This document shows, in pieces, positions 19,064 to 27,599 of a stretch of 64,000 bases of DNA. The DNA lies in NCBI GenBank assembly GCA_030537895.1, contig JAUNVA010000001.1, positions 186,001 to 250,000 of the forward strand. Direction: 5' to 3'. The stretch comes from Bowdeniella nasicola (GTDB lineage Bacteria; Actinomycetota; Actinomycetes; Actinomycetales; Actinomycetaceae). The translations under genes and the position numbers were made by a program. Under the pieces are notes generated by a model, which had not been told where the DNA came from, ran no database searches, and saw only the letters and a program-made list of their open reading frames with translations. Position 1 is the stretch's first letter; the number at the start of each line of letters is the position of its first letter.

Positions 19064-20680
19064 GTGGCTCACCGTTTGCGCCCTACCCTCGCCGCGCTTC
19101 TCGCCGTCATGCTCACCCTCACCGCGTGCGGCAATGGGGGGAGCACGACGAGCCCCGAACTGAAGGAAGCGTCGCTCGGCGAGCCGAGCGACGGCGCCGT
19201 TCTGCAGGGCGACGCGGTGGCCCAGGCAATCGAGGCATCGACCCAGTTCTTCGCGAGCGCCCCGGCCGCCGTCCTGACACCGGTCGGGGATGCGGCGGCA
19301 GCCGTGCGGGCTGCCTCGCTTGGTCGGGTGCTCGGGATCCCGGTCCTCGCACTCGCCGATGACCTCGAGCCGGTCGCGGCAGAGCTGGACCGCCTCGGCA
19401 CAACGGCGGTCTTTACCGTCGGGGAGCTCCGGCTCTCCGAGGACCTCGACGTCGACACGCTGACGGTGCCGGACGCGGCGAGCGACGTCGCGAAGCGGAC
19501 GGGACGCGAACTCACGGGCCGTGAGGCGCCCGCAGAACCCACCGTCTCCGACCTGCTCGATCTTGAGGAGACGGAAGTCTACGACGTGGGAGACGCCGAG
19601 TCCGAGCCGACCGAGAGCGCGAAGGAGGACAAGGCCTGGCCGGCTATCACCCGCCCCGAACGTGACTTTCAGGCAAGCGCCTATATCGAAGACGCGCCCG
19701 CATCGCTCGCCGCGGCCGGTACCGTTGCGGCAGCCGGCGCAACCGTTGTCCCGTTTCCTGCGAAGAGCTCACCGTTGAGCACGAAGATCGATGTGGGGGA
19801 GGATGACGCCGTCCTCGCAATCGGGCAGGACCTGCCGGACGCCGAGACGTTCGCCTGGCACATGAACCTTGCCCGCTCGGGAATCGAGCTGCCCGGTGGT
19901 GGACTGCAGATTTTCGACGGCAAGCGCTACATCGCCCTTTACGGCAGCCCCGCGTCTGCCGCCCTCGGCGTGCTCGGGGAACAGGGCCCCGAGGAGACGA
20001 TTGCTCGGGCAGTAGAGATGGCGAAGCCCTACGAAGCGCTGACCGATGACACGGTGGTGCCCGCACTCGAGATGATCGTGACGGTCGCCGCCGGCAAGCC
20101 GGGCGACGACGGCAACTATTCGAACGAGTGGGACTCGGAGCACTTCATCCCCCTGATCGAGCTGGCGCAAGACGCGGGCCAGTACGTCGTTCTCGACTTC
20201 CAGCCGGGACGCTCAGACTTCCTGTCCCAGGTGCGGATGTACGAGGATCTGCTCGCCTACCCGAACGTGGGTGTTGCCCTCGACCCCGAATGGCGGCTCG
20301 GGCCCGACGAGAAGCCCCTGACCCGGATCGGGCATGTCGAGATCGACGAGGTTAACGAGGTCATCGACTACCTCGCGGCGTTTACCCGGGAGCACGCACT
20401 GCCTCAAAAGATGGTGATCCTGCACCAGTTCCAGTTGCAGATGCTGCGTGACCGCGACCGGGTCGACACCTCGCACCCGGAGCTGGCACTGCTGATCCAT
20501 GCCGACGGGCAGGGCACGCAGGGCCAGAAACAGGACACTTGGCGAACTCTCCTGAAGGATGCGCCAGAGGGCGTGTACTGGGGGTGGAAGAACTTCATCG
20601 ACGAAGATTCGCCGATGCTGACCCCCGAGCAAACCTATAGCCAGGTCGATCCCCTGCCCGACTTCGTGAGCTACCAGTAG
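19064..20680 (+). CDS. Lipoprotein of unknown function
   Basis: A 538-residue exported lipoprotein. The start is GTG 19064 with GAAAGGA upstream. The signal peptide ends in lipobox LTAC, with the lipidated Cys near residue 24. Residues of about 55-150 show Rossmann-like alternation (AAVLTPVGDAAAAVRAA, IPVLALADDL, TAVFTVGEL) reminiscent of, but not clearly, cell-wall-binding repeat 2 domains. After an acidic linker, residues of about 320-538 resemble a TIM-barrel glycosidase-like domain (IPLIELAQDAGQYVVLDFQ, VGVALDPEW, KMVILHQFQ). No catalytic pair can be named. The gene is monocistronic and convergent with tauE. Confidence 0.75.
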   Translation: MAHRLRPTLAALLAVMLTLTACGNGGSTTSPELKEASLGEPSDGAVLQGDAVAQAIEASTQFFASAPAAVLTPVGDAAAAVRAASLGRVLGIPVLALADDLEPVAAELDRLGTTAVFTVGELRLSEDLDVDTLTVPDAASDVAKRTGRELTGREAPAEPTVSDLLDLEETEVYDVGDAESEPTESAKEDKAWPAITRPERDFQASAYIEDAPASLAAAGTVAAAGATVVPFPAKSSPLSTKIDVGEDDAVLAIGQDLPDAETFAWHMNLARSGIELPGGGLQIFDGKRYIALYGSPASAALGVLGEQGPEETIARAVEMAKPYEALTDDTVVPALEMIVTVAAGKPGDDGNYSNEWDSEHFIPLIELAQDAGQYVVLDFQPGRSDFLSQVRMYEDLLAYPNVGVALDPEWRLGPDEKPLTRIGHVEIDEVNEVIDYLAAFTREHALPQKMVILHQFQLQMLRDRDRVDTSHPELALLIHADGQGTQGQKQDTWRTLLKDAPEGVYWGWKNFIDEDSPMLTPEQTYSQVDPLPDFVSYQ

Positions 20681-20698
20681 CCTCGCCCGCCCGCGAGG
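20681..20698. terminator. Short hairpin between convergent genes
   Basis: CCTCGC and GCGAGG arms with a 6-nt loop lie in the 22-bp gap between the lipoprotein stop and the tauE stop. The stem is short, so confidence is limited. Confidence 0.4.
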
Positions 20699-20702
20699 GG
20701 GC

Positions 20703-21476
20703 CTAGGCGAACTGGTCGAACGCGAGCTTCGCGGTGAGCACGCACACGATCACGAGCAGTGCCACCCGGATCAGTGCCGTCCCGCGCGTCAGGACGAGGC
20801 GCGAGCCGAGCGCCGCCCCGCCAACGTTTGCGACAGCCGCCAGAAAGCCGAGCGCCCACAGGACGTGGCCCGAGGTGGCAAACATGATGAGAGCACCCAC
20901 GTTGGTGGCTGCGTTCAGTGCCTTGGCGGCGGCCGCCGAGCGCAGGAAGTCGCCACCCAGGATCGAGGTGAGCGCGACGATGAGGAAAATGCCGGTGCCG
21001 GGGCCGAATAGCCCGTCATAGCTCGCGATCAGGGCAACCGCCAGCCCCGCGAGTGCGAGCGGACCCGCGCCCATTCGCGTCTCCGTGTGCTGGGTTCCGA
21101 AACCGCGCCGCACCGCCACGTAGGTCCCGACGGCGAGTAACGCCACGATGATGAAGGGGCGGAACACGGTCGGGGGCAGGGTCGCGGCGAAGGCGGCCCC
21201 GGCCGCGGCGCACGCGAGTGCGATCATGGCTCCCACCGTGACCGGTACGCGCGGCAGGGGAACCTTTCGCGCGTAGAGCACCGCAGCCGCCCCGGTCCCG
21301 GCAAGCGCCGCCACCTTGTTCGTCCCGAGTGCGGTGGCGGGTGGCAGCGTGGGGAAGGTGAGCAGGAGGGCCGGGATCAGGATGAGACCACCGCCGCCGA
21401 TAACGGCGTCAACGAATCCGGCCGCGAGCGCCGCCCCCAGGAGAGCGGCAATCGAAGCCGGGTCGGTGAGAGTCAT
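20703..21476 (-). CDS. TauE/SafE family anion exporter
   Basis: A 257-residue membrane protein with about seven or eight hydrophobic helices. The DUF81/TauE hallmarks are visible: GFVDAVIGGGGLILIPALLL near residue 20, ALGTNKVAALAGTGAA near 50, and the second-half repeat GPGTGIFLIVAL. Family members export sulfite, sulfoacetate or other sulfur-containing organic anions. The start lies only 8 bp after the stop of the ABC binding-protein gene, so it is the last gene of that operon. The substrate is not predictable from sequence. Confidence 0.88.
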   Translation of the reverse strand: MTLTDPASIAALLGAALAAGFVDAVIGGGGLILIPALLLTFPTLPPATALGTNKVAALAGTGAAAVLYARKVPLPRVPVTVGAMIALACAAAGAAFAATLPPTVFRPFIIVALLAVGTYVAVRRGFGTQHTETRMGAGPLALAGLAVALIASYDGLFGPGTGIFLIVALTSILGGDFLRSAAAAKALNAATNVGALIMFATSGHVLWALGFLAAVANVGGAALGSRLVLTRGTALIRVALLVIVCVLTAKLAFDQFA

Positions 21477-21484
21477 GCGCGGAG

Positions 21485-22408
21485 CTAGCCGGTGATGCCG
21501 CTCGCGGCCAACCAGTCCTTCGCGATGACGGCCGGTGCGGCCTTCTCATCACCGGATGAGCGCCCGTTCATCTCGATGAGGTCCTCGGTCGTGAGCGCGG
21601 CATTCACACGCTCGAGAAGCTGCACGGCCCCGTCGCTGAGCCGACCGGACTTCACGAAGGCGGTCACGTGCTGGGCGGCGATCATCGACTCGGGGTCCTC
21701 GAGTGTCACGAGGTCGTTGTCCTTAATGGCAGGCGTCGTCGAGTACACGTTGGCGACCTGTACGTCCCCGTCGAGCAGGGCCTGCACAGTGGCGGGGCCG
21801 CCGCCGTCGTTGATCGGCACGAACCTCACGTTGGACAGGCCGTAAATCTTCTCGAGTCCCGGGATCCCGTAGCTGCGCTCCGCAAACTCCGGGTTAGCCG
21901 CGATCGCAAAAGCGTCGACCCCCGCGAGGTCCGCGATGGAGGTGAGGGAGTGTTCTTCGGCGAACGCGCGCGTCACGTTCAGTGAGTCCTTATCCTCGGC
22001 TGGTGCGGGCGCGAGGATTTCGGTGCCCTCGGGTAGTGCCTCCGGCAGGGCGGCCTCGATCTCCTCAGCGCCGGTGGCCTCGGTTTCGGGATCGTAGTAG
22101 GCGAGCAGGTTGCCCGTGTAGTCCGGGACGACGTCGATCTCGCCGCCCTCCAGTGCGGGCGCGTAGACCTCGCGGGCGCCGATCTGCATGGAGCGCTCCA
22201 CCTCAAGCCCGGTCGATTCGAGTGCCTGGGCGTAGATCTCCGCGATAATCTCCGATTCGGGGAAGGCAGCGGAGCCCACGGTGAGGCTCTGCGCCGAAGC
22301 CTCGCCGTTGCCCTCGGGCGCGGGAGTGTCTGCCGTGTTCGGATCGGAACAGCCCACCAGGGTGAGTGCCGCCGCCGTGAGGACGGCGGGAATGGTCAAA
22401 CGGGTCAT
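21485..22408 (-). CDS. Quaternary-amine/osmoprotectant ABC transporter binding lipoprotein
   Basis: A 307-residue lipoprotein of the OpuCC/OsmF/ProX type (OpuAC domain). The signal peptide ends LVGCS, with Cys 20 lipidated. The mature protein opens with TVGSAAFPESEIIAEIYAQ and contains DVVPDYTGN, both characteristic of the family. It is expected to capture glycine betaine, choline, carnitine or a similar compound outside the membrane and deliver it to the two permeases encoded upstream. The start overlaps the permease stop by 4 bp. Confidence 0.9.
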   Translation of the reverse strand: MTRLTIPAVLTAAALTLVGCSDPNTADTPAPEGNGEASAQSLTVGSAAFPESEIIAEIYAQALESTGLEVERSMQIGAREVYAPALEGGEIDVVPDYTGNLLAYYDPETEATGAEEIEAALPEALPEGTEILAPAPAEDKDSLNVTRAFAEEHSLTSIADLAGVDAFAIAANPEFAERSYGIPGLEKIYGLSNVRFVPINDGGGPATVQALLDGDVQVANVYSTTPAIKDNDLVTLEDPESMIAAQHVTAFVKSGRLSDGAVQLLERVNAALTTEDLIEMNGRSSGDEKAAPAVIAKDWLAASGITG

Positions 22409-23103
22409 GGTGTGACTCCTTCGGATGCGGGGCTTCGATAACGGACGGGGTACGCCTGGCGGTGAGCCACCCGCTGTAGGGCGGCGAACGCGAGATCGAT
22501 CGCGAGTGCAAGGACCACGACGACGATGGAGCCGCCCATGACGCGCGGGAGGTCACGCACGGCTAGGCCGTCGATGATATACCGACCGAGGCCTCCCAGG
22601 GGGACGAATGCCGCAACGGTGGCGGTGGCGACGACCTGAAGGACGGCGGAGCGGATCCCCCCGACGATGATGGGGGAGGCGAGCGGCAGCTCGACGCGGG
22701 TGAGGATTTGCCATTCGGTCATACCCTGGGCTCGTGAGGCGTCGACGACGGCAGCGGGCACCGATTCGATTCCCGAGTAGATCCCTGCGAGCAGCGGCGG
22801 GATACACAGGAGTGCGAGGGCGACGATCGGTGCGAACAGGCCGATTCCGACGGCCAGCACGAGGACGGTGAGCAGACCGAGGGTGGGCAGGGCCCGCAGC
22901 GCTCCGGTTGTGAGAACGGCGAGGTTCCGACCGCGCCCCGTGTGTCCGATATAGGCGCCAAGCGGGGCGGCGAGCAGCGCGGCAAGGGCGACTGCGAGGG
23001 CTGTGTAGCCGAGGTGTTCGGCCGTCCGCAGCGGGATCGAAGCGCTGCCACTCCAGTTCGCCGGGTCGGTGAGCCACTCGAGCACCGCCGTGAGGACACT
23101 CAT
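22405..23103 (-). CDS. Osmoprotectant ABC transporter permease
   Basis: A 232-residue inner-membrane permease of the OpuCB/ProW (MetI-like) fold with five or six helices. The coupling motif to the ATPase is visible as ASRAQGMTEWQILTRVELPLASP near residue 145 (the EAA loop). It pairs with the permease at 23100-23774, overlapping it by 4 bp, so the four ABC genes are translationally coupled. Confidence 0.9.
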   Translation of the reverse strand: MSVLTAVLEWLTDPANWSGSASIPLRTAEHLGYTALAVALAALLAAPLGAYIGHTGRGRNLAVLTTGALRALPTLGLLTVLVLAVGIGLFAPIVALALLCIPPLLAGIYSGIESVPAAVVDASRAQGMTEWQILTRVELPLASPIIVGGIRSAVLQVVATATVAAFVPLGGLGRYIIDGLAVRDLPRVMGGSIVVVVLALAIDLAFAALQRVAHRQAYPVRYRSPASEGVTP

Positions 23104-23774
23104 GGCGTGGCCCCTGTGTGCGCGTGCTCGGTGACGGAGCGCACCGCGGCGGTCCAGGGCAGCAGGAGGCGCCCGGCGAGGACGATGAGGCGGTCAAAGA
23201 CAAAGGCGACCAGCACGGTGAGGACGATCCCGACGACGATCTCTTCGATAAACCGGCGCTGGAAGCCGTCGGTGAACAGGGAACCCAGGTTGCGAATACC
23301 GATGAGCGCGGCGACGGACAGGAGCGAGACGGTGGAGACAGCGACGACGCGGAGGGTCGCCAGCATGACGGGGCCGGCGAGGGGCAAGGTGACGCGCAGT
23401 GCCTTTTGGGTGGGGCTAAAACCGAGCGCCGTGGCAGCGTTCAGTACGTCGTCGGAGACGGCGTCCAGAGCGTCGGTCACGGAGCGCACCATGATCGCAA
23501 AGGCATAGATGGTCAGAGCCGCGATCGCGTTCACGACGGAGAGATATCCGAGCCCGAGGATCGAGGGCAGGATCACGAACAGGGGCAGCGAGGGGATGGT
23601 GTACAGGAGTGAGCCGGCAGACAGCAACACTCCGCGCAGGGGCCGTACCCGGTGGGCGACCCATCCCACCGGCAGCGCGAGTGCAAAGCCGAGCAGGATC
23701 GGGATAGCGGAGAGCCACATATGCCGGAATGTGAGGGCCGCGAGCATTGACGAGTTATCTGCGAGCCAACTCAA
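23100..23774 (-). CDS. Osmoprotectant ABC transporter permease, TTG start
   Basis: A 224-residue second permease of the transporter, with an EAA-like loop (NAATALGFSPTQKALRVTLPL) near residue 130. The start is set at TTG 23774, whose TTGA overlaps the stop of the ATPase gene. GGGAG lies 8 bp upstream. The longer frame to 23948 encodes an Arg/Gly-rich tail that is only the ATPase gene in another frame. Helix pattern and length match the partner permease. Confidence 0.88.
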   Translation of the reverse strand: MSWLADNSSMLAALTFRHMWLSAIPILLGFALALPVGWVAHRVRPLRGVLLSAGSLLYTIPSLPLFVILPSILGLGYLSVVNAIAALTIYAFAIMVRSVTDALDAVSDDVLNAATALGFSPTQKALRVTLPLAGPVMLATLRVVAVSTVSLLSVAALIGIRNLGSLFTDGFQRRFIEEIVVGIVLTVLVAFVFDRLIVLAGRLLLPWTAAVRSVTEHAHTGATP

Positions 23775-24598
23775 GAGGGGAACTCCCGATCTCCCAGCAC
23801 GCCCATGAGGCGCCCGTCCGCTGAACGGACCACGGTACGACCGTCCTCGATCTCCAGGTGGAGCTGGCGGCGTGGCCCTCCCAGCCCGACGAAATTTTGC
23901 ACAAAGGCGTCGGCCGGATTCGCGAGGATCTCGGCAGGTGTCCCACACTGGGCGATGAGCCCACCGGTACGCAAGATGACGACCTGGTCGGCGAGCGCGA
24001 AGGCCTCCTCGACGTCGTGGGTGACGAACACGATCGTCGTTTCGAGTTCTGCTTGGAGACGGCGCGTCTCCTCCTGCAGTTCGGCGCGCACGATCGGATC
24101 GACAGCGCCGAAGGGTTCATCCATGAGGACGATATTGGGTTTCGCCGCAAGTGCTCGTGCAACGCCCACGCGTTGGGCTTGCCCGCCCGAAAGCTGATGT
24201 GGGTAGCGGCCCGCGAGCTCGTGCGGCAGCCCTACGGTACGCAGCATATCTAGGCCGCGCTCCCGGGCATCGCGCGCCCCCATCCCCACGAGCCGGAGTA
24301 CCGTCGTGACGTTGTCGAGGACCGTACGGTGGGGGAGCAGGCCGGATTGCTGCATGACGTAGCCAATAGAGCGCCGTAGCTCGACCGGATCACGATCTGC
24401 GACGTCCTCACCGTCGATGAGGATGCGACCGGATGTGGGTTCGACCATGCGGTTCACGCAACGAAGTAACGTCGTTTTGCCGGAACCGGAGGAGCCGACG
24501 AGGGCCGTCACGGAACGTGAGGGGATCGTCAAACAGAAGTCAGTGACGGCCTGGGTGCCGCCGGGGTAGGTCTTGCTCACCGAGTCAAACTCGATCAT
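23771..24598 (-). CDS. Osmoprotectant ABC transporter ATP-binding protein
   Basis: A 275-residue ATPase and the first gene of the importer operon. Walker A is GSSGSGKTT near residue 36, the signature LSGGQAQRVGVARAL near 137, Walker B NIVLMDEP, and the H-loop FVTHDVEEA. The C-terminus is short: the tandem CBS domains that sense ionic strength in OpuA/OpuCA are absent or reduced to about 30 residues after the ATPase core. Osmotic gating through CBS domains is therefore unlikely. Confidence 0.92.
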   Translation of the reverse strand: MIEFDSVSKTYPGGTQAVTDFCLTIPSRSVTALVGSSGSGKTTLLRCVNRMVEPTSGRILIDGEDVADRDPVELRRSIGYVMQQSGLLPHRTVLDNVTTVLRLVGMGARDARERGLDMLRTVGLPHELAGRYPHQLSGGQAQRVGVARALAAKPNIVLMDEPFGAVDPIVRAELQEETRRLQAELETTIVFVTHDVEEAFALADQVVILRTGGLIAQCGTPAEILANPADAFVQNFVGLGGPRRQLHLEIEDGRTVVRSADGRLMGVLGDREFPS

Positions 24599-24723
24599 GG
24601 TGGCCTCCCGTTTGCCTGAGGTTCCCTATGGTTCCAGGGCTGACGCGGGGCCGCAAACGCTCGGATGAGCGCCACGGAAGTGAGCGGGCAGGCTCGCGGA
24701 AAAGAAGCAGTGCGCGCCGACGT

Positions 24724-24756
24724 CAGTGGGCCCCCGCGGCGTGCGGGGGCCCACTG
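24724..24756 (-). terminator. Terminator of the molybdo-cytochrome operon
   Basis: CAGTGGGCCCCCGC and its complement form a 14-bp stem with a 5-nt loop, 43 bp beyond the stop of the last gene of the operon. Confidence 0.75.
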
Positions 24757-24799
24757 TCAGACGCGTGAGCCCGGGGCGGAAGACAGCCCCGGGTATGAA

Positions 24800-25093
24800 T
24801 TAGGCGGGGGTGTGCCCCTCAAGTGTGGCCGCGTTCTTCTTCGCGGACTTGGCCTTGGCGGTGCGCATCACCGTGATGATCCCATAGATCCCGATGAGCG
24901 CCCAGGCCGCTTCCGTGATGAAGAGGCCCGCGTTGAAGGGGGCGAGCGCCGTGTAGGTGAAGCACGCGGCGCCGAGGAAATTGGCGATCTGATAGGGGTA
25001 GGACTGAGAATCGAGCAGTCCGGTGTTGAGGGCGCCGAAGGCGCCGAGGAACAGGACCGATCCGATGATCGAGACAAGAGCGGCAGCAGGCAT
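24800..25093 (-). CDS. Small membrane protein, CBU_0592-like
   Basis: A 97-residue protein with three predicted membrane helices. ATG 25093 has AAGGAG 6 bp upstream. The pattern (a glycine-rich first helix, ANFLGAACFTYTALAPFNAG, then EAAWALIGIYGI) matches the short CBU_0592-type membrane family, whose role is unknown. It is about one-third identical by eye to the protein encoded immediately upstream, so the two are tandem paralogues. It is the last gene of the operon headed by the 176-residue membrane protein at 28130. Confidence 0.75.
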   Translation of the reverse strand: MPAAALVSIIGSVLFLGAFGALNTGLLDSQSYPYQIANFLGAACFTYTALAPFNAGLFITEAAWALIGIYGIITVMRTAKAKSAKKNAATLEGHTPA

Positions 25094-25103
25094 GAGGGAC
25101 TCC

Positions 25104-25373
25104 TTAGGACTGAACCGTCGCGGCCTGGGCACGCCGACGCTTGGTGAAGATACGGAACACCCCGTACAGGCCGATCAGTGTCCAGATCGCCTCAGTGATG
25201 AGCACTCCGATGTTCAAGGGGTTGATGGTGGTGTACGTGAGCGCAGCAGCTCCGATCACGTTCATCCACTGGTAGGTGTAATGCTCGGCGGTGAGCTTGC
25301 CGAGGTTCAACAGCGCGTAGGCGAGCAAGAGCGTCACCGGCGCGATGAGTGAGATCTCCTGGCTAAACGGCAT
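25104..25373 (-). CDS. Small membrane protein, CBU_0592-like paralogue
   Basis: An 89-residue, three-helix membrane protein. Shared landmarks with its neighbour are MNVIGAAALTYTTINPLNIG and EAIWTLIGLYGVFR, with a basic C-terminal tail (KRRRAQ). Separated by 10 bp from the paralogue downstream and by 18 bp from the unknown protein gene upstream. Two similar three-helix proteins made together suggest a heteromeric membrane assembly, but this is inference. Confidence 0.75.
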   Translation of the reverse strand: MPFSQEISLIAPVTLLLAYALLNLGKLTAEHYTYQWMNVIGAAALTYTTINPLNIGVLITEAIWTLIGLYGVFRIFTKRRRAQAATVQS

Positions 25374-25391
25374 GATTCTCCTTTGATGGGC

Positions 25392-26099
25392 TCAGCGATG
25401 CTGAGGGTGCCGGCGTTTTTCGGGGGTCGCCACGTCGGCAAGGGTGGGAAGGTTCAGGCGGGTGAGGATTTCCTGCGCGGCACGGCAGCGTTCTTCGAAC
25501 GCAGTTAAACGTGCCAGCTCCTCGGGGCTGAGCCGTCCCGCCTCCTCGAAATGCTTCAACCGCATATAGCGACCCGCGAGGAGAGTTCCGAAGTCGACGG
25601 CAAAGTCGAATTGGCCCTCGTCTCGTGCACTACGTCCGGCTGCGGCGAAGATCTCGATATCGCTCAGCGTGTCTTCGAGCAGGGTGAGGTCAACATCCAC
25701 GCCGGGAACGGCATCTCCCGGGCGTGCATAGCTGTCGACGCCGGTGGCGACGATTGGCCCGCTCTGCGGCCGCCAGCGTTGCATGCGCAGGGCGTCACGC
25801 CCGCGCACGGGAGGGTTGACGCTCAGACGCGGGGCGTCGGCTTCGCCAAGCAGTTGGCCACGACTCATGCGAATGAATGTCCGCTCCTGCTCATGGCCCT
25901 CCTTGGTGCAGACAAGCCCCACCGCGAACGCCTCCAGGTCCTCGGTCTGGAAATTCCAGCCCAGGTAGACGGCCTCGTCCATGGGAGTGAAGTCATCGGG
26001 GGTCGTGCCCGGGAGGTGGAAATCGACTTCGCGAAGGTAATCGGAGACGCGCTCACGCATCTCGCAGGTCAGCGGGAAATTCTCGTATAGGGGGTACAT
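25392..26099 (-). CDS. Unknown soluble protein in the molybdo-cytochrome operon
   Basis: A 235-residue protein with no signal peptide, membrane helix or metal-binding cysteine cluster. I do not recognise a family. The N-terminal half is beta-rich (EAVYLGWNFQTEDLEAFAVGLV, then RTFIRMSRGQLL). The C-terminal third is helical (LSPEELARLTAFEERCRAAQEIL) with a basic end. It lies 9 bp after the fusion oxidoreductase and 18 bp before the small membrane pair. A cytosolic accessory or maturation role for the oxidoreductase is a guess from context. Confidence 0.65.
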   Translation of the reverse strand: MYPLYENFPLTCEMRERVSDYLREVDFHLPGTTPDDFTPMDEAVYLGWNFQTEDLEAFAVGLVCTKEGHEQERTFIRMSRGQLLGEADAPRLSVNPPVRGRDALRMQRWRPQSGPIVATGVDSYARPGDAVPGVDVDLTLLEDTLSDIEIFAAAGRSARDEGQFDFAVDFGTLLAGRYMRLKHFEEAGRLSPEELARLTAFEERCRAAQEILTRLNLPTLADVATPEKRRHPQHR

Positions 26100-26108
26100 C
26101 GCTTGCTC

Positions 26109-27587
26109 CTAGATCATCTGCATGCGGTCGTAGCTATCGAAGTCCTCGAACCAGCCACCTCGGCCCTTGCCGATGATGTCGTAGCGGCCGACAACCTCAA
26201 TACGCTCCACCCACTTCGCTGAGCGGAAGCCAGTGGAAATCTCCTGGCGGATCCGCAGCGGAGCACCGTTGCGCACGGGAATGCTCTCACCGTTCAAACT
26301 CGTCGCAACGAGCGTCTGCGGTTGGTTGGCTTCCATGAGCGGGCAGGATTCGTAGTACCAACCCTCCGGGTAGATCGCGTCGTCGCGCCCCATATTTTGG
26401 AAACACAGGAAGACGACATCGGTTGCACCTGGAAGGGGCCGCGCGAGCTCCAGTAGCGCAGGTAGCGGTAGACCACCCCAGGTACCGATTGAGGAGAATC
26501 CCTGCACGCAGTTGTGCATCGTGGTCTGCTCATAGCCCGCGGCAAGTTCGCGCAGGTCGGCCACCGAGAGTCGCATTGGGCGCTCCACGAGCCCCCCAAC
26601 CTCGAGGACGAAGTCCTCGTAGTCGTGCACGACCATCGCCTTGTATTCGTCCGTTTGCGGTGGACATCCACTCGCGCGGAAATGCTCGGTGACGTTGTCA
26701 GGATCGAGCTGTTGGCGTGAGGGAAGCTTCATGAGCTGGCGCGTGAGCGGCCGCACGATGATGTTGTTGAGCTTTTCGACCGAACGCGGGCGCTCCAGGG
26801 ACGTCCGGGTAGCCCAGATGTGCAAGAAGACAACGAGGACCAAGCCGATGGTGAAGATGATTCCCCCCGCGAGGGGCTGGTCGCTGTGGCCAAAGACCAT
26901 CTTTGAGACTTCTGAGCCGTAACCGTGGATGAGCACCATCGTGACGTGTCCGACGATAAAACCGAGGTAGGCGATAAGCCCCCACCAGTGCAGCGATCGG
27001 ATCATCTGTCGGCCGCCGAGCGCCTTGGTGATCTTTGGCCAGTGCGTGTTCACAGCGGGGGATTGGAACATCCCCGTGAAAATCATGAACGGTGGCAAGA
27101 CGAAAATCGCAAACGCATAGGCGAGCTGCTGCGCGGCATTAAATGGGTATCCGGGCATATGATCGGGAACCTGGAAGGCCAGGTAGCTCACCATGTTGTG
27201 GGCGGCCTCAGGGAATGCTGCAAGGCTTGGCGGGATGTAACGCCCCCACTGACCCGTCGCAAAGAGCAGGATGTAGTAGATCACAAAGCAACTGACGTAC
27301 CCCATCACGACGATGAAATGCCAGTAGCGACCTTGCCCAAGAAGGCCCCTGCCGGGTAGTGAGATGATGGGGGAGTAGTCCTCGTACTCGGCGCCCACCG
27401 CGTAGTACTTGTGCTTCGGCATGGACTTGATCGTGAACTCTGCCCACTGTTTCCCTGCCGGCGTGTGCACGTTTGTGTGCAGGCGAGGAAAGGTGCCGAG
27501 GATCTCGATGCCGGAGCGAATAAAGAACGTCACAAAAATGATGTTCAGGAAGTGTTCGGCGCGTAGCCACCAGGGGAAGTCATACAT
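26109..27587 (-). CDS. Cytochrome b561-like / sulfite-oxidase-like molybdopterin fusion oxidoreductase
   Basis: A 492-residue fusion. Residues 1-280 hold about five membrane helices with His residues placed as haem ligands in di-haem b-type cytochromes (RAEHFLN, SLHWWGLIAYLGFIVGH, LIHGY, FLHIW). Residues of about 320-490 form a molybdopterin-binding SUOX/MsrP-like domain. The likely Mo ligand is the Cys of TTMHNCVQGFSSIGTWGG, and FRSAKWVERIEV is family-typical. No Tat signal is present, because the protein begins with a transmembrane segment. It probably passes electrons between the quinone pool and a small oxidised substrate. The substrate is unknown. Confidence 0.85.
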   Translation of the reverse strand: MYDFPWWLRAEHFLNIIFVTFFIRSGIEILGTFPRLHTNVHTPAGKQWAEFTIKSMPKHKYYAVGAEYEDYSPIISLPGRGLLGQGRYWHFIVVMGYVSCFVIYYILLFATGQWGRYIPPSLAAFPEAAHNMVSYLAFQVPDHMPGYPFNAAQQLAYAFAIFVLPPFMIFTGMFQSPAVNTHWPKITKALGGRQMIRSLHWWGLIAYLGFIVGHVTMVLIHGYGSEVSKMVFGHSDQPLAGGIIFTIGLVLVVFLHIWATRTSLERPRSVEKLNNIIVRPLTRQLMKLPSRQQLDPDNVTEHFRASGCPPQTDEYKAMVVHDYEDFVLEVGGLVERPMRLSVADLRELAAGYEQTTMHNCVQGFSSIGTWGGLPLPALLELARPLPGATDVVFLCFQNMGRDDAIYPEGWYYESCPLMEANQPQTLVATSLNGESIPVRNGAPLRIRQEISTGFRSAKWVERIEVVGRYDIIGKGRGGWFEDFDSYDRMQMI

Positions 27588-27599
27588 GTTGGTTCTCCG

